64,000 nt of DNA from NCBI GenBank assembly GCA_037957365.1, contig JARHVA010000081.1:6067501-6131500 (forward strand), read 5' to 3'. A program made the translations under genes and the position numbers. Source of the DNA: Torreya grandis (Eukaryota > Streptophyta > Pinopsida > Cupressales > Taxaceae). Numbering within the stretch: position 1 is the stretch's first letter; each line of letters begins with the position of its first letter. The notes below the pieces were generated by a model. The model ran no database searches. It was given only the letters and a program-made list of their open reading frames with translations, and had not been told where the DNA came from. Shown here piece after piece: positions 45,549 to 57,560 of this stretch.

Positions 45549-45733
45549 CAATTTTTACACTCAATAAAGTTTTAGGATTGATTCTAGTCTTGTTATAGCA
45601 AAATCAACCATTTTTAGCATCTGATGACTCCACTGGTAAGAGCTTCAGTTTCTAATCAAAGACTAGTCTAACTTCTTATGCCTAAATCACCACACGATCT
45701 GCTTCTAAGGGTGTCCCTTTCAAATTCATTGAA

Positions 45734-46980
45734 TTGATTTTGAACTCAGCAAATAAACTAAGGTTTGAGAGGACCCATCCTTATTTAGCAAACCACTTTC
45801 CCAAACCTGATATAAAGAACACCTACGCGAGAAGGCCACAGTTACATCCTATCATAGCTATGGCATTACCCTTTGTGACTTTTCGTGGTCAGAGTCCCTT
45901 GAATCTCCCATGTTATGACCCAATTCTAGGAGCAATCCTCAAAATTGTGCCTTCCTTTGATGGAGAGGGGCCCATTATAGTTATTGAACACATCAAAAAT
46001 ATTACTAACCTCTGTAATATTCACAATGTTATTGAGAATAATATTGTAACTAGATTGCTAGCTTTGTCTCTCAAGGGCAAATCTCTAGACTGGTATGGGA
46101 CTTTAACCATAAATTCAATCAGTTCCTAGAATGAATTGGGTACTCGCTTGATGGACCATTTTGGGGAGAAGAGCGACCACCTCTCACTTGCCGAGTAGAT
46201 GACTACAATGAAAAGATCCCCACATGAATACATGTAGGATTTCAACACTCAGTTTTAGAAGACATGGGATAAAATCCCCATTCTGGTAAGACTGACTCTT
46301 AGCTATGCTTTCCTATATTACTTAAGAGCATTGAATAGTGATATCACTGTTATGATATAGTCCATGGGACGACATGTGATGCTTGACACTTATGACATAG
46401 CTATAGTAGCTAAAAATTGCCTAGTGCAGGTTGGGAAAATAGCTCCTAGACACCATATGCTACTTTTCCCTAAAATGCTACCTCTAATTTAGACCACTAC
46501 TCCCACCATAGCCCCTATACCTAGCATAGAAAATCTAGCTGCTACTCCATCTAATGAACTTCATGAAGTCAAGAGTCTATTGCAAAATATGACAAATGAA
46601 CTTGTGGCTATTAAAAGGCAGCAAGCTCAAAGCAACCAACCAAACCAAGGATACCAGTAGTATGGTTAAGCAAATAGACCCCCTTTCCAAAATTAAAATC
46701 AAAGATAGGGTCAGCTTATACAAACTAGACCTTTTCAAGGCTAATATCCAGGCACCCCTTCATCATCCAAGGCTATGGTGCCCCTTCAAAATAATTTGGT
46801 GCAAGAATAGCCAAGTTGTTCAACCATGGGATATGGTCAAGAGCAAGCTATTTATATAAATGAAATGAAAATTCACTACCCAAATGTATAATAAAATTAG
46901 GTTGCTACCCAATTCCAAGGTTTTGAGGCTTCAATGCAACTCGACACGAGCAACAGTTAGACCCAACCTGATTCTACTCT
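45734..46980 (+). pseudogene. Tat-2 gag
   Basis: An open part of 131 codons (45,734-46,129) carries IVPSFDGEGP and LLALSLKGKSLDWYG, the core of the retrotransposon gag family. The following text to about 46,600 continues gag (for example LMDHFGEKSDHLSLAE) with scattered stops. A Gln-rich tail comes after 46,600. No good zinc knuckle is visible. It starts about 210 bp after the primer site. Confidence 0.78.
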
Positions 46981-46981
46981 C

Positions 46982-47911
46982 ATGAACCACCTAGAAGGTG
47001 AGTTCTATGTCGTCAATTACATGGCTACTATAGAAAATCAGGGTGATTGTGTCATAGCCAATACAAGATTCAAAAGGAGAGAAATGGAAGAAGCTTATGC
47101 TACTGCCCAAGTGTCAATAATACCTTCTTCATCGCATATAAACCAAAAGGTCCCAAACTTTAGACTGTTGGTTATACCTTTAACTCTTCAAACTGCACCT
47201 CAAGTTGTAAATAACTCCAAAGAAAATTTGAAGAAAGGCAATCCTCGAGTCAATGTGGTTGACCAGATGAAGTTGCACATGAACATCTCCTTTTGGGATT
47301 CACTGTCAATATCAGGGCAAAAGGACATTCTACAAAAGGAATTGCATCAGCTAGATGAACAAACTATCCCAACAAAAGCCGATAATGTTTTGATGATGAA
47401 TGGACAACCTTCCACCTTAGGTCAGGTTAGGAAAGAAGAAAAGGTTCCCCCTTTTTATGTGTCCTTGGTCATAGGATATTTCTTGGTGCACAATTGCATC
47501 ATTGATAGTGGAATAAGCACCTTGGTAATGCCCAAATGCATACTTGACAAGCTGGGTTTGAAATACAAAGAAATGACTAAGGGAGTCCTACAGCTAGATG
47601 GAACACTAGCAAAGATATTTAGGGTGGTGAAAGGTTTGAGTTTGATGCTACACACTTACTCGACCTTCTCAGTTCCTCATGATGTGGTAGTGGTAGATGT
47701 CCCTCCTTACTTTGCCATCTGCTTATCTAGGGATTTTACATCTAAGATAGGTGGCTACTTAGCAGCGAATTGGTCTTATCTGGTTTTTAGAACCAAGTAT
47801 AGGACTAAAATCCAGATTAAATCTGAGCCACTCCAAAGATATCATCTAGAACCATACTCACTTAAGGAAGCAAATGTCAACTATGCCATCATTGACCAAG
47901 AAGAGTTCTAA
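46982..47911 (+). pseudogene. Tat-2 aspartic protease region, 309 codons open
   Basis: The longest open stretch in the window. The retropepsin core is FYVSLVIGYFLVHNCIIDSG with Asp codon at 47,504, then MPKCILDKLGL. A late block, AICLSRDFTSKIGGYLAANWSYL, matches the conserved end of Tat-type proteases. The ATG at 46,982 is simply the first Met after a stop; the true polyprotein started in gag at 45,734 or earlier in the same frame. Active-site DSG is intact, so this domain is the best preserved of the element. Confidence 0.82.
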
Positions 47912-48039
47912 GTCAGCCAATCTCCATCCTCTGCCCTTGAAGGAGTTACAAACCTGCTCTTAGATGAATGGGGAAGTGACAACTTCGAGCATGATCCTTA
48001 CAAATTCATAGAGGAGGCAGGCCTTGGAATTTATTGCAT

Positions 48040-48520
48040 GCATGAAGAGAGTACTTTTGTATCAAATTTAATGAAAGTGAGCTAGGAAAGCTTAGGTCTA
48101 TGGCAGTTGTTCTTTGACAGTTCAATAAGTAAGCTAGGAGCTGGTGGTGGAGTGGTGTTGGTTTCTCCTTCAAAGGAGAGGTACTTTTCAACTTTCTAGT
48201 TATAATTTTCCTACACATGCAATGTTGCAGAGTATGAATCCCTCATCCATGGTTTGAAGTGGGCAAGGAAAAGAGGAATCAAAGAGCTGCAAGGTTTTGG
48301 TGACAGTGAGTTGATTGTCAATTAGGTAAGAGGCCATAATTTGACAAAGAGCTCTTAACTGAAGTCCTACAAACATAGGGTATGGGACTTAGTGGAATTT
48401 TTTTTTGATTTCAATATTACCTCCACTCTAGAGAGTAGAACAAGCAAGCAGATAGGCTAGCAGTAGTTGGTGCCTAGTTTGATATACCTTGGGAAATAGG
48501 CTGAGACCACAACTCATGCC
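48040..48520 (+). pseudogene. Tat-2 additional RNase H, upstream of RT
   Basis: An RNase H fold in the same frame as protease. It has LFFDSS (Asp codon 48,116), GAGGGVVLVSP, NVAEYESLIHGL (Glu codon 48,230), GDSELIVN (Asp codon 48,302) and then RVWDLVEFF. QADRLAV, with the last Asp, is near 48,450 in a neighbouring frame. All four acidic residues can therefore be traced. It lies between protease and RT, where a Gypsy element normally has none. Stops at probable Gln and Arg sites. Confidence 0.82.
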
Positions 48521-48879
48521 ACTTAAAGGTAGTAATTTGGCCTTCTGTACCTAACAACATCATCAACTAGTAGGTATTCGATAACAACCATCAAATAACA
48601 CTCTTCTTGCAAGAAGAAGTAGAATTCACTGCTAAAAACTAGGCAAAGCTATAGTAGCAATGTGGTGGCCAAATTGTTCAGCTGAAGAAAAATAAGCTCC
48701 CCAAAGGTTTGGTCACTCTAGAGAGTATCTTCAAAGGAGATGACCAGTTGAAAAGTGACAAGGCATGCATTGCAACGAAGGAAGAACATCATGAGAAGGT
48801 GGAGATATTTAAGCATAAGCTACTTGCACTTGGGAAAGTGTGCACATATTGTGAAAGGTAGGTATTTATCTTGTTGTGC

Positions 48880-49680
48880 CAAGAATTTGTTGATATCTTC
48901 ACTTGGGAGTATAGTGATTTAAAGGGTTTTGACCCAAATCTAGCCTAGCATACCATTGAGCTGGAAGAAGGTGCCAGACCAATCAAGTAGAAGTAGAGGC
49001 CTATCAACCTAATGAGAGCCTCTCATGTAGAAGGAGCTCACCAAATTGATTGAGTCTAAGATAATATTTCCAATCAAACACTCTTCTTGGCTGGCCAATC
49101 TTGTTCCTATCCAAAAAAAGAATGGGGAGATCAGACTATGCATTGATTTTAGAGACCTCAACAGAGTCTCTTTGAGAGACCATTATCCTCTCCCAAGCAT
49201 GGAGCAGATCCTTCAAATGGTGATAGGTAGTGAGCATTTCTCCTTCTTAGATGGATATTTAGGATACAACTAGATTTTGGTAGAAGACTATGACCAGCAC
49301 AAGACAACCTTCACTACCAAATGGGGGACATTTGCTTACAATAAAATGCCTTTCAAACTATCTAATGCTGGTGCCACCTTCCAACGAGCTATGAACATGG
49401 CCTTTCAAGGCCTGATAAATAACATTGTGCTAGTATATCTTGATGATGTGATAGTTTTCTCCAAAGAAGTGAGCCAACACATGAAACACCTTAGACAAAT
49501 CTTTGAGAGGTATAGAGAGTTTGATGTCTCTCTCAATCCAAAGAAGTGCATGTTCGATGTCCATGAGGGGAAGCTCCTTGGTCACATTATTTCTAAGGAA
49601 GGCTTAACTATTGATCTAGAGAGAGTTCGCTCCATCCTAGAGCTATCCTTGCCTAAGCACAATAAAGGCCTGTAAAGCTT
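48880..49680 (+). pseudogene. Tat-2 reverse transcriptase
   Basis: RT in one frame with KKNGEIRLCIDFRDLNRVS (49,115-49,170), DHYPLPSMEQ, FLDGYLGYN, then TAG at 49,271 where QI follows in relatives, TTFTTKWGTFAYNKMPF and an intact YLDD (49,436-49,447), then LNPKKCMFDVHEGKLLGHI. A TAA at 49,673 also sits at a Gln position. Upstream text around VFTWEYSDLKGFD (48,898) belongs to the RT linker. Confidence 0.88.
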
Positions 49681-50250
49681 CTTTAGCAAGATAAATTTCA
49701 TTTGGAGATTTATCCCAAATTTTGTGGAGGTGGTCAAGCTGTTGACCTCTATGCTGAGGAAGGGTGAAGAGTTCACATGGACATCACAAAGAAATGATAG
49801 TTTTGAAGAAATCAACCAGGCCATATCCCAAGCTCCTACTTTGATCAGCCTTGACTTTACCAAAGTTTTCAACCTCTACACCATCGGTAATGAAGAGCTA
49901 ATCTCTGCCATGCTTACCCAAGCAAGTGATGATAACCTTGAGCAACCAATTGCATTTTTTAGCCAAGGCCTAGAGGTTTTTGAGGTCAGATACACATATA
50001 TGGAAAAACAAGTCCTGCCAGTCATATGGAGTCTAAATAAATTTAGGCATATGCTATCCAATATCAAAATCCACCTCATGGTTCCACATCCTGACATCAA
50101 AGATTTCTTGATCAACTGAGACCTGAATGAAAAGAGAGCAAGGTGGATCACTAAGGTGATGGAATACGATGTGGATATCAAGATCACCAAACTGGTAAGA
50201 GGGAGAGTACTGTGTGAGTACCTTGATGTAGAATTTAAGTAGTAAAAAGA
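49681..50250 (+). pseudogene. Tat-2 Gypsy RNase H with first catalytic Asp absent
   Basis: The Gypsy RNase H keeps the layout FTWTSQRNDSFEEI, LISLDFTKVFNLYTIGNEE, PIAFFSQGL, YMEKQVLPVIWSLNKFRHML and then RARWITKVMEYD. The usual YTDAS reads YTIGN at 49,877, so the first catalytic Asp is missing. The fold is well kept, which suggests a structural role, with catalysis left to the upstream RNase H. Confidence 0.8.
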
Positions 50251-50259
50251 GGATAGTTT

Positions 50260-51460
50260 TCTAATTCATAATGCAGCTACAACAGAAGAACTAACTATCA
50301 TAAAAGATTAGACATCAGACATGAGGCATTTCTTTCTCACTGGTGAGTGCCTGCAGGGCCTTGATAGGATCAAGAGGAGATATTTCAGACTCCAGTGTCT
50401 CCCTTATGTCTTGACTAATGGAGTGCTATTTAGAAGGGATCTCTTAGGAGTCCTTTTAAGATACTTGGACTCAACTCAGGCCGACAGGGTGCTGTCTGAG
50501 TTCCATGATGGGCCAGCTGGTGACCATTTGCTCCTAGACCTACAGTGGCAAGAATAATGAGAGATGGTTACTTTTGGCCTACTCTTATTAGGGACACCCA
50601 TGCCTGGGTATGAAAGTGCCAAAAATGTGAATTTTTTGGTGGGAAAAAACATTTGGCTACCATGCCTTTACAGCTTATTCAGTTAGAGCAGCCATTCATG
50701 CAATGGGGCCTTGACTTCATAGGGATGAATAATCCTCCCTCTAGCACTGGACACAAGTGGGTCCTGACCACCATAGATTATTTCATAAGATGGGTAGAGG
50801 TTGTTGCTCTGAAGGAAGCTAATGAAAGTTCAGTCTTGGATTTTTATGAGGACTTGGTGGCAAGGTTTGAGGTTCTAGAAACTATAATCTTAGATAACAC
50901 GTTAGCTTTTTTAGAAACTAAAACAAGTGAATGGGTGCTGAGATATGGTATCTATCTTAGCACTTTATCCAATTACTACCCATAGAGGAATGGGCTGGAT
51001 AAATCTACAAATAAGAATTTGATTAGGATCATCAAGCGAACCATGGAAGAGAATCAGAGGACTTGGCATGCCAAGCTGAAAACAACCCTGTGGGCAAATA
51101 GGGTCACCCTAAAGAGGGCAATCGGTAACTAACAGTACATGCTCATCTATGGAAGGGAAGCTAGGCTCCCATTTCACTTGAGTTTCCAGCCTTGGACATT
51201 GCTCACCAGCTATAATTATAAGAAGCAAGTAGCATGTAGGTTAGGCTATGTGAGCTAATGGAGCTCCAAGAGACAAGGGACCATGCTATGGCTTCTATGA
51301 CCAACTGCCAATAGAAAATGAAGAGAAAATTTGATAATAAATCTTCATCAAAAGGTTTCTCTGAAGGAGACATTGTCTTGAAATGGGATGAGGACTGAGC
51401 TAAGCCTAGAAATCACATAAAGTTTGACACCCTATAGAGTGGCCCATACGTCATTACTTA
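50260..51460 (+). pseudogene. Tat-2 integrase
   Basis: The zinc domain is split by a frameshift near 50,545 (EFHDGPAGDH, then CQKCEFFGGKK in the next frame). The core has WGLDFIGMNN (50,708) and ILDNTLAF (50,887-50,910). The catalytic Glu is Lys: NGLDKSTNK with AAA at 51,001. A C-terminal part follows to about 51,540, where HYKHYH-like text ends. Stops are frequent after 50,985. Confidence 0.82.
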
Positions 51461-51769
51461 GTGAAAGCATCATAATGCATTCCAAATCTCCAGGTTGGAT
51501 GGTGAAGAATTGTATATCCCAGTTAATGGGATACATCTTAAGCATTATCACTGAGCCCCTTTTCCACCATGTATATATTTCCCTTTCTTTCCTCCCATTT
51601 TCCCTAAGTGCCTTTTGCACATGTTAGTAGTTTTCTTAGTTTTGTGTGTGTTTCAATTTTCTTTTGGGGTAAATCTTCATGATTGATTCTTGAACCTATC
51701 GAGGCTATTGCTGATCAGGCAACTAGTTGCTAAGCATAACAGGCATGCTTCCCCTGGGAATCGCCAATT

Positions 51770-54556
51770 TGTTGACCATTTTTGGTCCAACAGGCCAAAA
51801 TGGGTCCCCTTCCTTCCCTGCTATCTTGAGTCAGTTTCATTTTTTTATTTTGCACAATTTTGGGATTTTCTACAGACTCCACAAGAATTTCTATGGAATC
51901 TATAGGTCCATTTCTAAAGACTCTATAGGTCCATTTCTATAGAATCTATAGGTCCATTTCTATAGACTCTAAAAAATTTTCTATGGACTCTACAGGTGTT
52001 TCTATGGACTCTGCAGGTGAGTCTTTCAGCAAATGAAGAACCAGTTCAAAGAGTGCAAGGTTTTACAAAGCTTCTTTAGATTCTTGTTAGAAGAAATTCA
52101 TAAGGAAAGAGAGCTAAAATGGTTCAAGACACTTTTCCTTAAGGTTGGAAAAGTGGTTCAATGTTGGGGTTCAATGACATGATCTTCCCAAGAGTTAGCA
52201 TCTTTGAACCATTGAACCATTGAATCGGTTTAACGCCTTGGTTTAATGCTTTGGTTCATCAGCAAAGTTCAATGACAAGGTTCGATCAAATGCTTCATTG
52301 ACTTGGTTTAAGGCTTGGTTCAATTTAGTTGGTTCAATGCTTTGTTTCAATCAAACAGTTCAATCACTTGATTTACTCAGTCAGTTCAACGACTTGGTTT
52401 ACTCAGCTTGGTTCAAAGCTTGGTTCAAAGCTTGGTTCAAAGTGTTGGTTTAGCATTTGGTTCAATGGTTGGTTCAAAGGAGCAGTTCAATCAAAAAGTT
52501 CAAGAGAGCATCCTAAAGGACAAGTGCCCTTGTGGAGGGCACTTGGTCAGTAACAGTACCCTTTGGAAGGGTCATTTTCAACCTTCTCAAAGGGTATTTT
52601 TAAAGGCATAGAAAAGACCAAGGCAAAAGCAAGAATAATTTCTTCAGACAAAAGTCTGAAGAAATTCGAAAGGAAATAGCTGTGGGAAAAGTGGCCAGGA
52701 AGAAAAATCGAAGGATTTTTAAAGTGGCAGAGACAATTCTTGTAGACTTTTGTCCATGAGAAAAAAGTCTATAGAAAAGTTTGCGGGGGGAAAATGTCCA
52801 TGGGAATTAGCCGAAGTGAGAAGGCCATCGAAGAATCCTAAAGGGTAGGTGCCCTTGTGGGAGACTCTCAGCTGCCAAAAGAAGGGCACTCCTCCAAAGC
52901 TAAAGGATCACCTTCCTTTTAGGAGGGTCTAAATCAAAGCCCAAAAGTTGAAAAAGTGACAAAAGCTGAAGGAAAGTCCAAGGGGTGATAGGCCTGAAGA
53001 TGTCAAAATCAAGCACGGTGAACTAGCCATTGGTTTTTAAACAGTGACGAGCCCACAAAAGTCAATTTTATGCCAAGAAAATCTAGAGCACAGAAGGCAC
53101 TAGGTGGCAACCATAGAAGGATTTGACATGTTTTCTATAAAAAGAGGTAGAACGTGCCATGTGTCCCCTATAAAGCTTGGTAGAAGCTGACAAGTGTCAA
53201 CACCTACAATCTCTCCCTTTTGTCCCACGAGAACTATGGTGGGCCTTAGATGAACTGCTAAAAAGAGCATAAGCTACCACATGTCCTCCTCTATAAGAAT
53301 CTCAAAAGGTGTTTGAATCTTCTATAAACTTAGTGGATGCTACCTGTGTCTTGCTTGTTTCAATAGTGGAACATGCCACGTGTCACTTATTGAAATTAGT
53401 GGAAAATAGCCAAGGCAAGCTGGAAAGACATGAACAAATTGTTAAGGACGATGGACCTGAGGATGTATAATTTGTGGAAATGAAGTAGTTGTTGATCTTT
53501 GCAAACTTAAGCATGAACTTGAAGGAATTCAAAAGCTTAAGGATATAAGAAAGACCAAGTGCAGAAATGGACAAAGCAGTCCAAGTGGAAAAAGAAGGTG
53601 TCGACTCAAGCAGTTACTCTAGCAGGTGATGCAGTGTTTGTGAATTGATCATTAAGAAGTGCAACTAGCTAATGGTGTGACCTATTTTCTTCATTTTGCA
53701 TTAATGAGCAGACAAACTATGTAATCGCCTTGAAGGAGTGGTCTTGTTTGCAGACAAATGACATGGCCCATAATTCCTCATATGATGTTTAAGTGGCTTG
53801 CTCTTCCCAATGATTGGAATGCACATGGGTCATTTTAAAAAAAGGGTGCCAAAATGCCTCTTTTCTTCCTCTATATATTGTAGACTTCTCATTTGGAGAA
53901 GGGATCTTTCACATTGTAAGGTGAAGCCCTGGAAATTTTCACTTGGAATCAATAAAATGCATTTTTACCTCTATTCTAGTTAGATATCTCTGAGTGTGTT
54001 TGAGTGTTAGTCTTATGTTTAGTCATTTCTTTCTAATGCTTTCACAGGGTTGACACCAATGCATCTAGTATCTATAAGGTGCCATTCCTATAGGTGACAA
54101 GAAGAGCTATACCTAGAGCACAGAGATAGAAGGAGGTTACTAGACAGTGTGCTTTTTTTACATCACCTATGGTGAGTCCCTTTTTCTATGTGTTTCATTA
54201 AAGCCTCCTTGTTAACCTTCTTATAGCCTAGTCCTTTTACTAGTTAAAGTGTACATATGTGTTTTTATGGTTCAGAGTGTGAGTGTGAGTAGGTCAAATC
54301 TTTTGGTGCATCACCCTTTTAGAGTAGGTTTTGTTTTCCTATAATCCTTCTCCCTTTTCACCCCCCCCATTATATATATACATATGTATTAGCACTTATT
54401 AGAATAACTCATATGCATCAACAGGAGCTAGCCCTTATTTAGAAACTCTTTCTTCCAGCTTCGTCAGTCCCATAGGTGAGAGGGGAGTTTCCATTTTGAT
54501 GTATGGAAGGGTAGGAGCTAGGCATCCTGCCCAGGGTGCAATCCACTGCATCAACA
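51770..54556 (+). repeat. Tat-2 3' LTR
   Basis: 2,787 bp, TGTTGACC to TCAACA, matching the 5' LTR throughout. TATATAT is at 53,872 and AATAAA at 53,951. The bases just before it (CCCCTGGGAATCGCCAATT) contain a short palindrome and no clear purine tract. Confidence 0.92.
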
Positions 54557-54561
54557 ATATG
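54557..54561 (+). repeat. Target site duplication ATATG, right copy
   Basis: ATATG directly after the 3' LTR; it pairs with 42,662-42,666. Confidence 0.9.
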
Positions 54562-55083
54562 TTTTATAAAGATATTTAATGTCCACTCTTCATATTATGG
54601 GTTACTTGTGAGAGGAAAGTTGAAGGCAACTACAAAATTTTATCATAGTTGGAGATGGTATAAATATACTTAAGGGGTGAACAAGTTTAAGTGACTTATG
54701 GGGAGTCCATATTAGTTTGCTTAAGGTATGATCACTCATATTTTATTCACATTGTTCTTTTCTTTTTCATATAGCAATATAGGGTCAAAGAAGAGTGTTG
54801 TCAATGGGCAAGCTTAAAGTAATCATGGTAAGAAATGGTATGAATAGTGATACAAGGAGATTATATAATACATTATAGGACATAACTTATGTATTTTGTC
54901 TTTTAAAACATTTACAGGTCCTTAGGATCAACATGTGAGCCCACTTTGTCATTGTGTCAAAGGGGGAAAAAGTGCTTGTAGAGGGAAAAAAGTATGTGCA
55001 TAAGCTTTATTATTGGATTTGAAAACATTTAAAAGTGTTGAAATAAATGGAAAAGTTGGTTATTGTTCATGTGACATAAATTA
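54562..55083 (+). other. Copia-1 3' UTR end with polypurine tracts
   Basis: Continuation of the Copia-1 3' UTR. TTTGTCATTGTGTCAAAGG leads into a GGGGAAAAAG tract (54,944-54,972), the Sirevirus signature, and a second tract GAGGGAAAAAAG lies at 54,980-54,991. About 90 bp separate the last tract from the recognisable LTR match. Confidence 0.7.
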
Positions 55084-56950
55084 TGTCTCTAAGGTGGCCA
55101 AGAGTGTTCATGAGTTGATTTGTATGCATGGTTCTCAATGACAAAGTGTACCTTAGTGAGCATGTATGGACCTTGCAATGTTTGCTTAGTTAGGAAAGGT
55201 GATGGATGTCATTGATGTAATGACCATGTTTGAGGAGTTATATGAGGGCTAAATAGTACTTTTTTTACTTGTGTAAGTGAAAGGAATCCATTGTAATAGT
55301 CTTGTGAAGGTCTAGGTTATCCTAGTCATCTTGGTAGAACTTCCTAAGTAAGCAAATTAATGATGTCAAAATTCACATGTGTGAAGGTGTCAAAATAAAA
55401 TGGTCACATGGGTTTCAAAATTTATGTATTGATAAGATGTCTATAAAAAGTTATGGTATTTCAAAGTTGGTCTCCTAGGTAGATTTCACTAGTTTCCATA
55501 GTTAAATGTATATTAAAAAGTGACTATTAGAATTTAAATATTTGAATTTACAAAGGAAAACCAGTCTACAATGTTTTGTTAATAAATTTTGATGAGGATG
55601 AATTTTATGGTTTTATAAAAATAAAAGTGGTAAATAACTTCAAGGGAAATCCAATAATTTTATTTGGATGTTTGACTAGTTGTACACTTGCATTTATTAT
55701 TCTCCAAAGTTGACTAAGGGTTTGACTTTCTTCTAAGAGTGACTTGAAAAAGATGTTTGATTTTTTATTGATGTTGTTTGGATTATTCAAAGTGAATTAT
55801 ATATTAAAGAGTGTTATATACTTCCTAAGGATCATCTATGTGGATATTGGAGGTTTGACCAATCCATCTTCAGGATAAATAATTGCTTACAAGTTGATTT
55901 TCGGTTTGTTTATGGTGTTTTCATGTACAAGGTAAATGATTGATAGGTTTTGCATATGAAAAGGTGTGTAGTGATGAATTAAATATCTTGAAAATGTATT
56001 AGGTGTCATATGGATAGGACCTATGTGCTTTGAAGTGGTCTTATGCTCATAGTTTTGCTCAGTGAAGTGTTGAAATGATGAATAGGTCTCCATGGACCTA
56101 TAAGGGATTATTAGGCCTAATTGAAACATGTTATTTATTAAGGGTGATATATAGAATATATGGATTACCTATATAGGTAAAATTTATCTTATTCTAAGTG
56201 TGATATAATCCTTAAGAGTTATGATATGTGTTTTATCCAACCAAGAAGATGGTGATCATGAAGGCTCTATAAAGAACATAAACAAAGATGAAGGTTTCTA
56301 GAGTTGTTAAGGGAAGAAAAGAGAAGTTTAAGAGTTATTGGTGGATGGATTGAAGAGAAAATTAGTGTGATGAATATGTGTGTGACATATTGGTCATATT
56401 TATAATGTTATAATAATATTCTTGTAGGTTTGAATATTGATGATGAGCGAAGAAGTATATAGTGATCCAAAGGTTGTTTTAGATACATTGATTGTGTGTG
56501 AAGGCTTGAGGAAGATTGAAGGTTTGAAGAGAGTTACTATTCACTATTTCTCCATAAGATTGAAAGGCAATCATATCTCTAGAGGTGTTTATATTAGAAG
56601 GTGTTGTGTGTGTGCTCAACATCTAGGACAAGTGGTTACTTGTTCATGTTTAGGGGTTAGTGTTCTTTGTGAAATGGGTGCTTCACTAAAGTCTCTTGTT
56701 TGTAAATCTCTTATATGACTATAGTCTACTTGTTTTTAGACATGAGAGTGGGTTTTATCCCCCATGAGGGTTTACCATATAATCCATGTGTTATGTGTGT
56801 TGATCTTGCATAGTTTCCTTTGTTCCTTGAAATAACTGATTTATATGCTTCATGAATGATTTTGTTGATTGCTTAAGAGTTTGAAGTTTTGGAATTGGAA
56901 TTGAATTTCTTTCATCATTGATTTAGCCCCTGGTGATTATACCTTTAACA
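55084..56950 (+). repeat. Copia-1 3' LTR
   Basis: TGTCTCTAAGG to CTTTAACA, 1,867 bp, matching 34,978-36,849. After it the minus-strand Copia-2 sequence resumes. Confidence 0.85.
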
Positions 56951-57049
56951 CCCATATCTCCATACATACCTTCTTGTAATAAATCATCTATTCTTAGATC
57001 TAATGATAATTATTAGCTCCCACTCAATACTTAACTTTTTTAATGATTG

Positions 57050-57560
57050 GTAGGGGCAGGGATTATACATAATTCCTATCTTAGGTTTTCAAAAGTTACC
57101 TTTGGAAGTGGTTTGGTCAGGATGTCTGCAATCTAATCCTAGGTAGAAACATATTCAAGTTTAATACTTTGTTCACTTACCTTCTCTCTTATAAAATTCT
57201 ATCTAATTTGAATATGTTTGGTTCTTGAGTGCATGATAGGGTTATTTAAGATTATTATAGCACTTATATTATCACAATAGATAGGGATAAGACCATCATA
57301 CTCTACCTTTTAGTATTTTAGGCTATGTCTCATCCATAGGACTTGAGTGCAACATGAAGCTACTAAAATTTACTCAACCTCACAAGTGGACAAGGCTATT
57401 GATGGTTGTTTCTTGCTTATCCATGAAAATAGACACCCACCTAAGAAGAAGGCTCCTCCACTAGTACTCTTCCTATCATCTATACTTCTTGCCCAATTTT
57501 CATCTATGTAGGCTATCGAATTGAACTAATTGCTTCTTGGATACCACAATCCATATTAAA
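57050..57560 (-). pseudogene. Copia-2 RNase H
   Basis: Minus strand, after RT. Recognisable blocks are STSGGAFFLGG (57,470), KQPSIALSTCEVE (57,390), HSRTKHIQIR (57,215) and ADILTKPLPK (57,115). The usual Copia RNase H order is kept with stops. It is followed by 100 bp of 3' UTR to the Copia-1 boundary at 56,951. Confidence 0.8.

Larger units (their letters stand above)
42667..54556 (+). mobile_element. Tat-2: complete Tat-lineage Ty3/Gypsy element
   Basis: 11,890 bp with two LTRs (42,667-45,524 and 51,770-54,556), primer site, gag, protease, an RNase H upstream of RT, RT, Gypsy RNase H and integrase, flanked by ATATG on both sides. Most coding pieces lie in a single frame from 45,734 to about 50,545. 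Many stops and at least one frameshift disable it. LTRs differ at about one base in ten in a 240 bp block near 44,260 and 53,360, which dates the insertion as old but younger than the host Copia-1. Confidence 0.93.
34978..56950 (+). mobile_element. Copia-1: plus-strand Sirevirus-like Ty1/Copia element carrying Tat-2
   Basis: 5' LTR 34,978-36,849, initiator-Met primer site, gag, partial integrase, RT, RNase H, 3' UTR interrupted by Tat-2 (42,667-54,556), polypurine tract near 54,959, 3' LTR 55,084-56,950. Without Tat-2 it is about 10.1 kb. I found no matching target duplication at its ends, perhaps because the LTR start could lie up to 47 bp further left. Protease and the first part of integrase are missing. 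Confidence 0.85.

Noticed and set aside
46982..47911. 309-codon open frame as a host aspartic protease
   Set aside because: Protease is in frame with Tat-2 gag and RNase H/RT, between intact LTRs and a target duplication.
56437..56718. 93-codon frame with several Cys
   Set aside because: It lies within the Copia-1 3' LTR and is not open in the matching 5' LTR.
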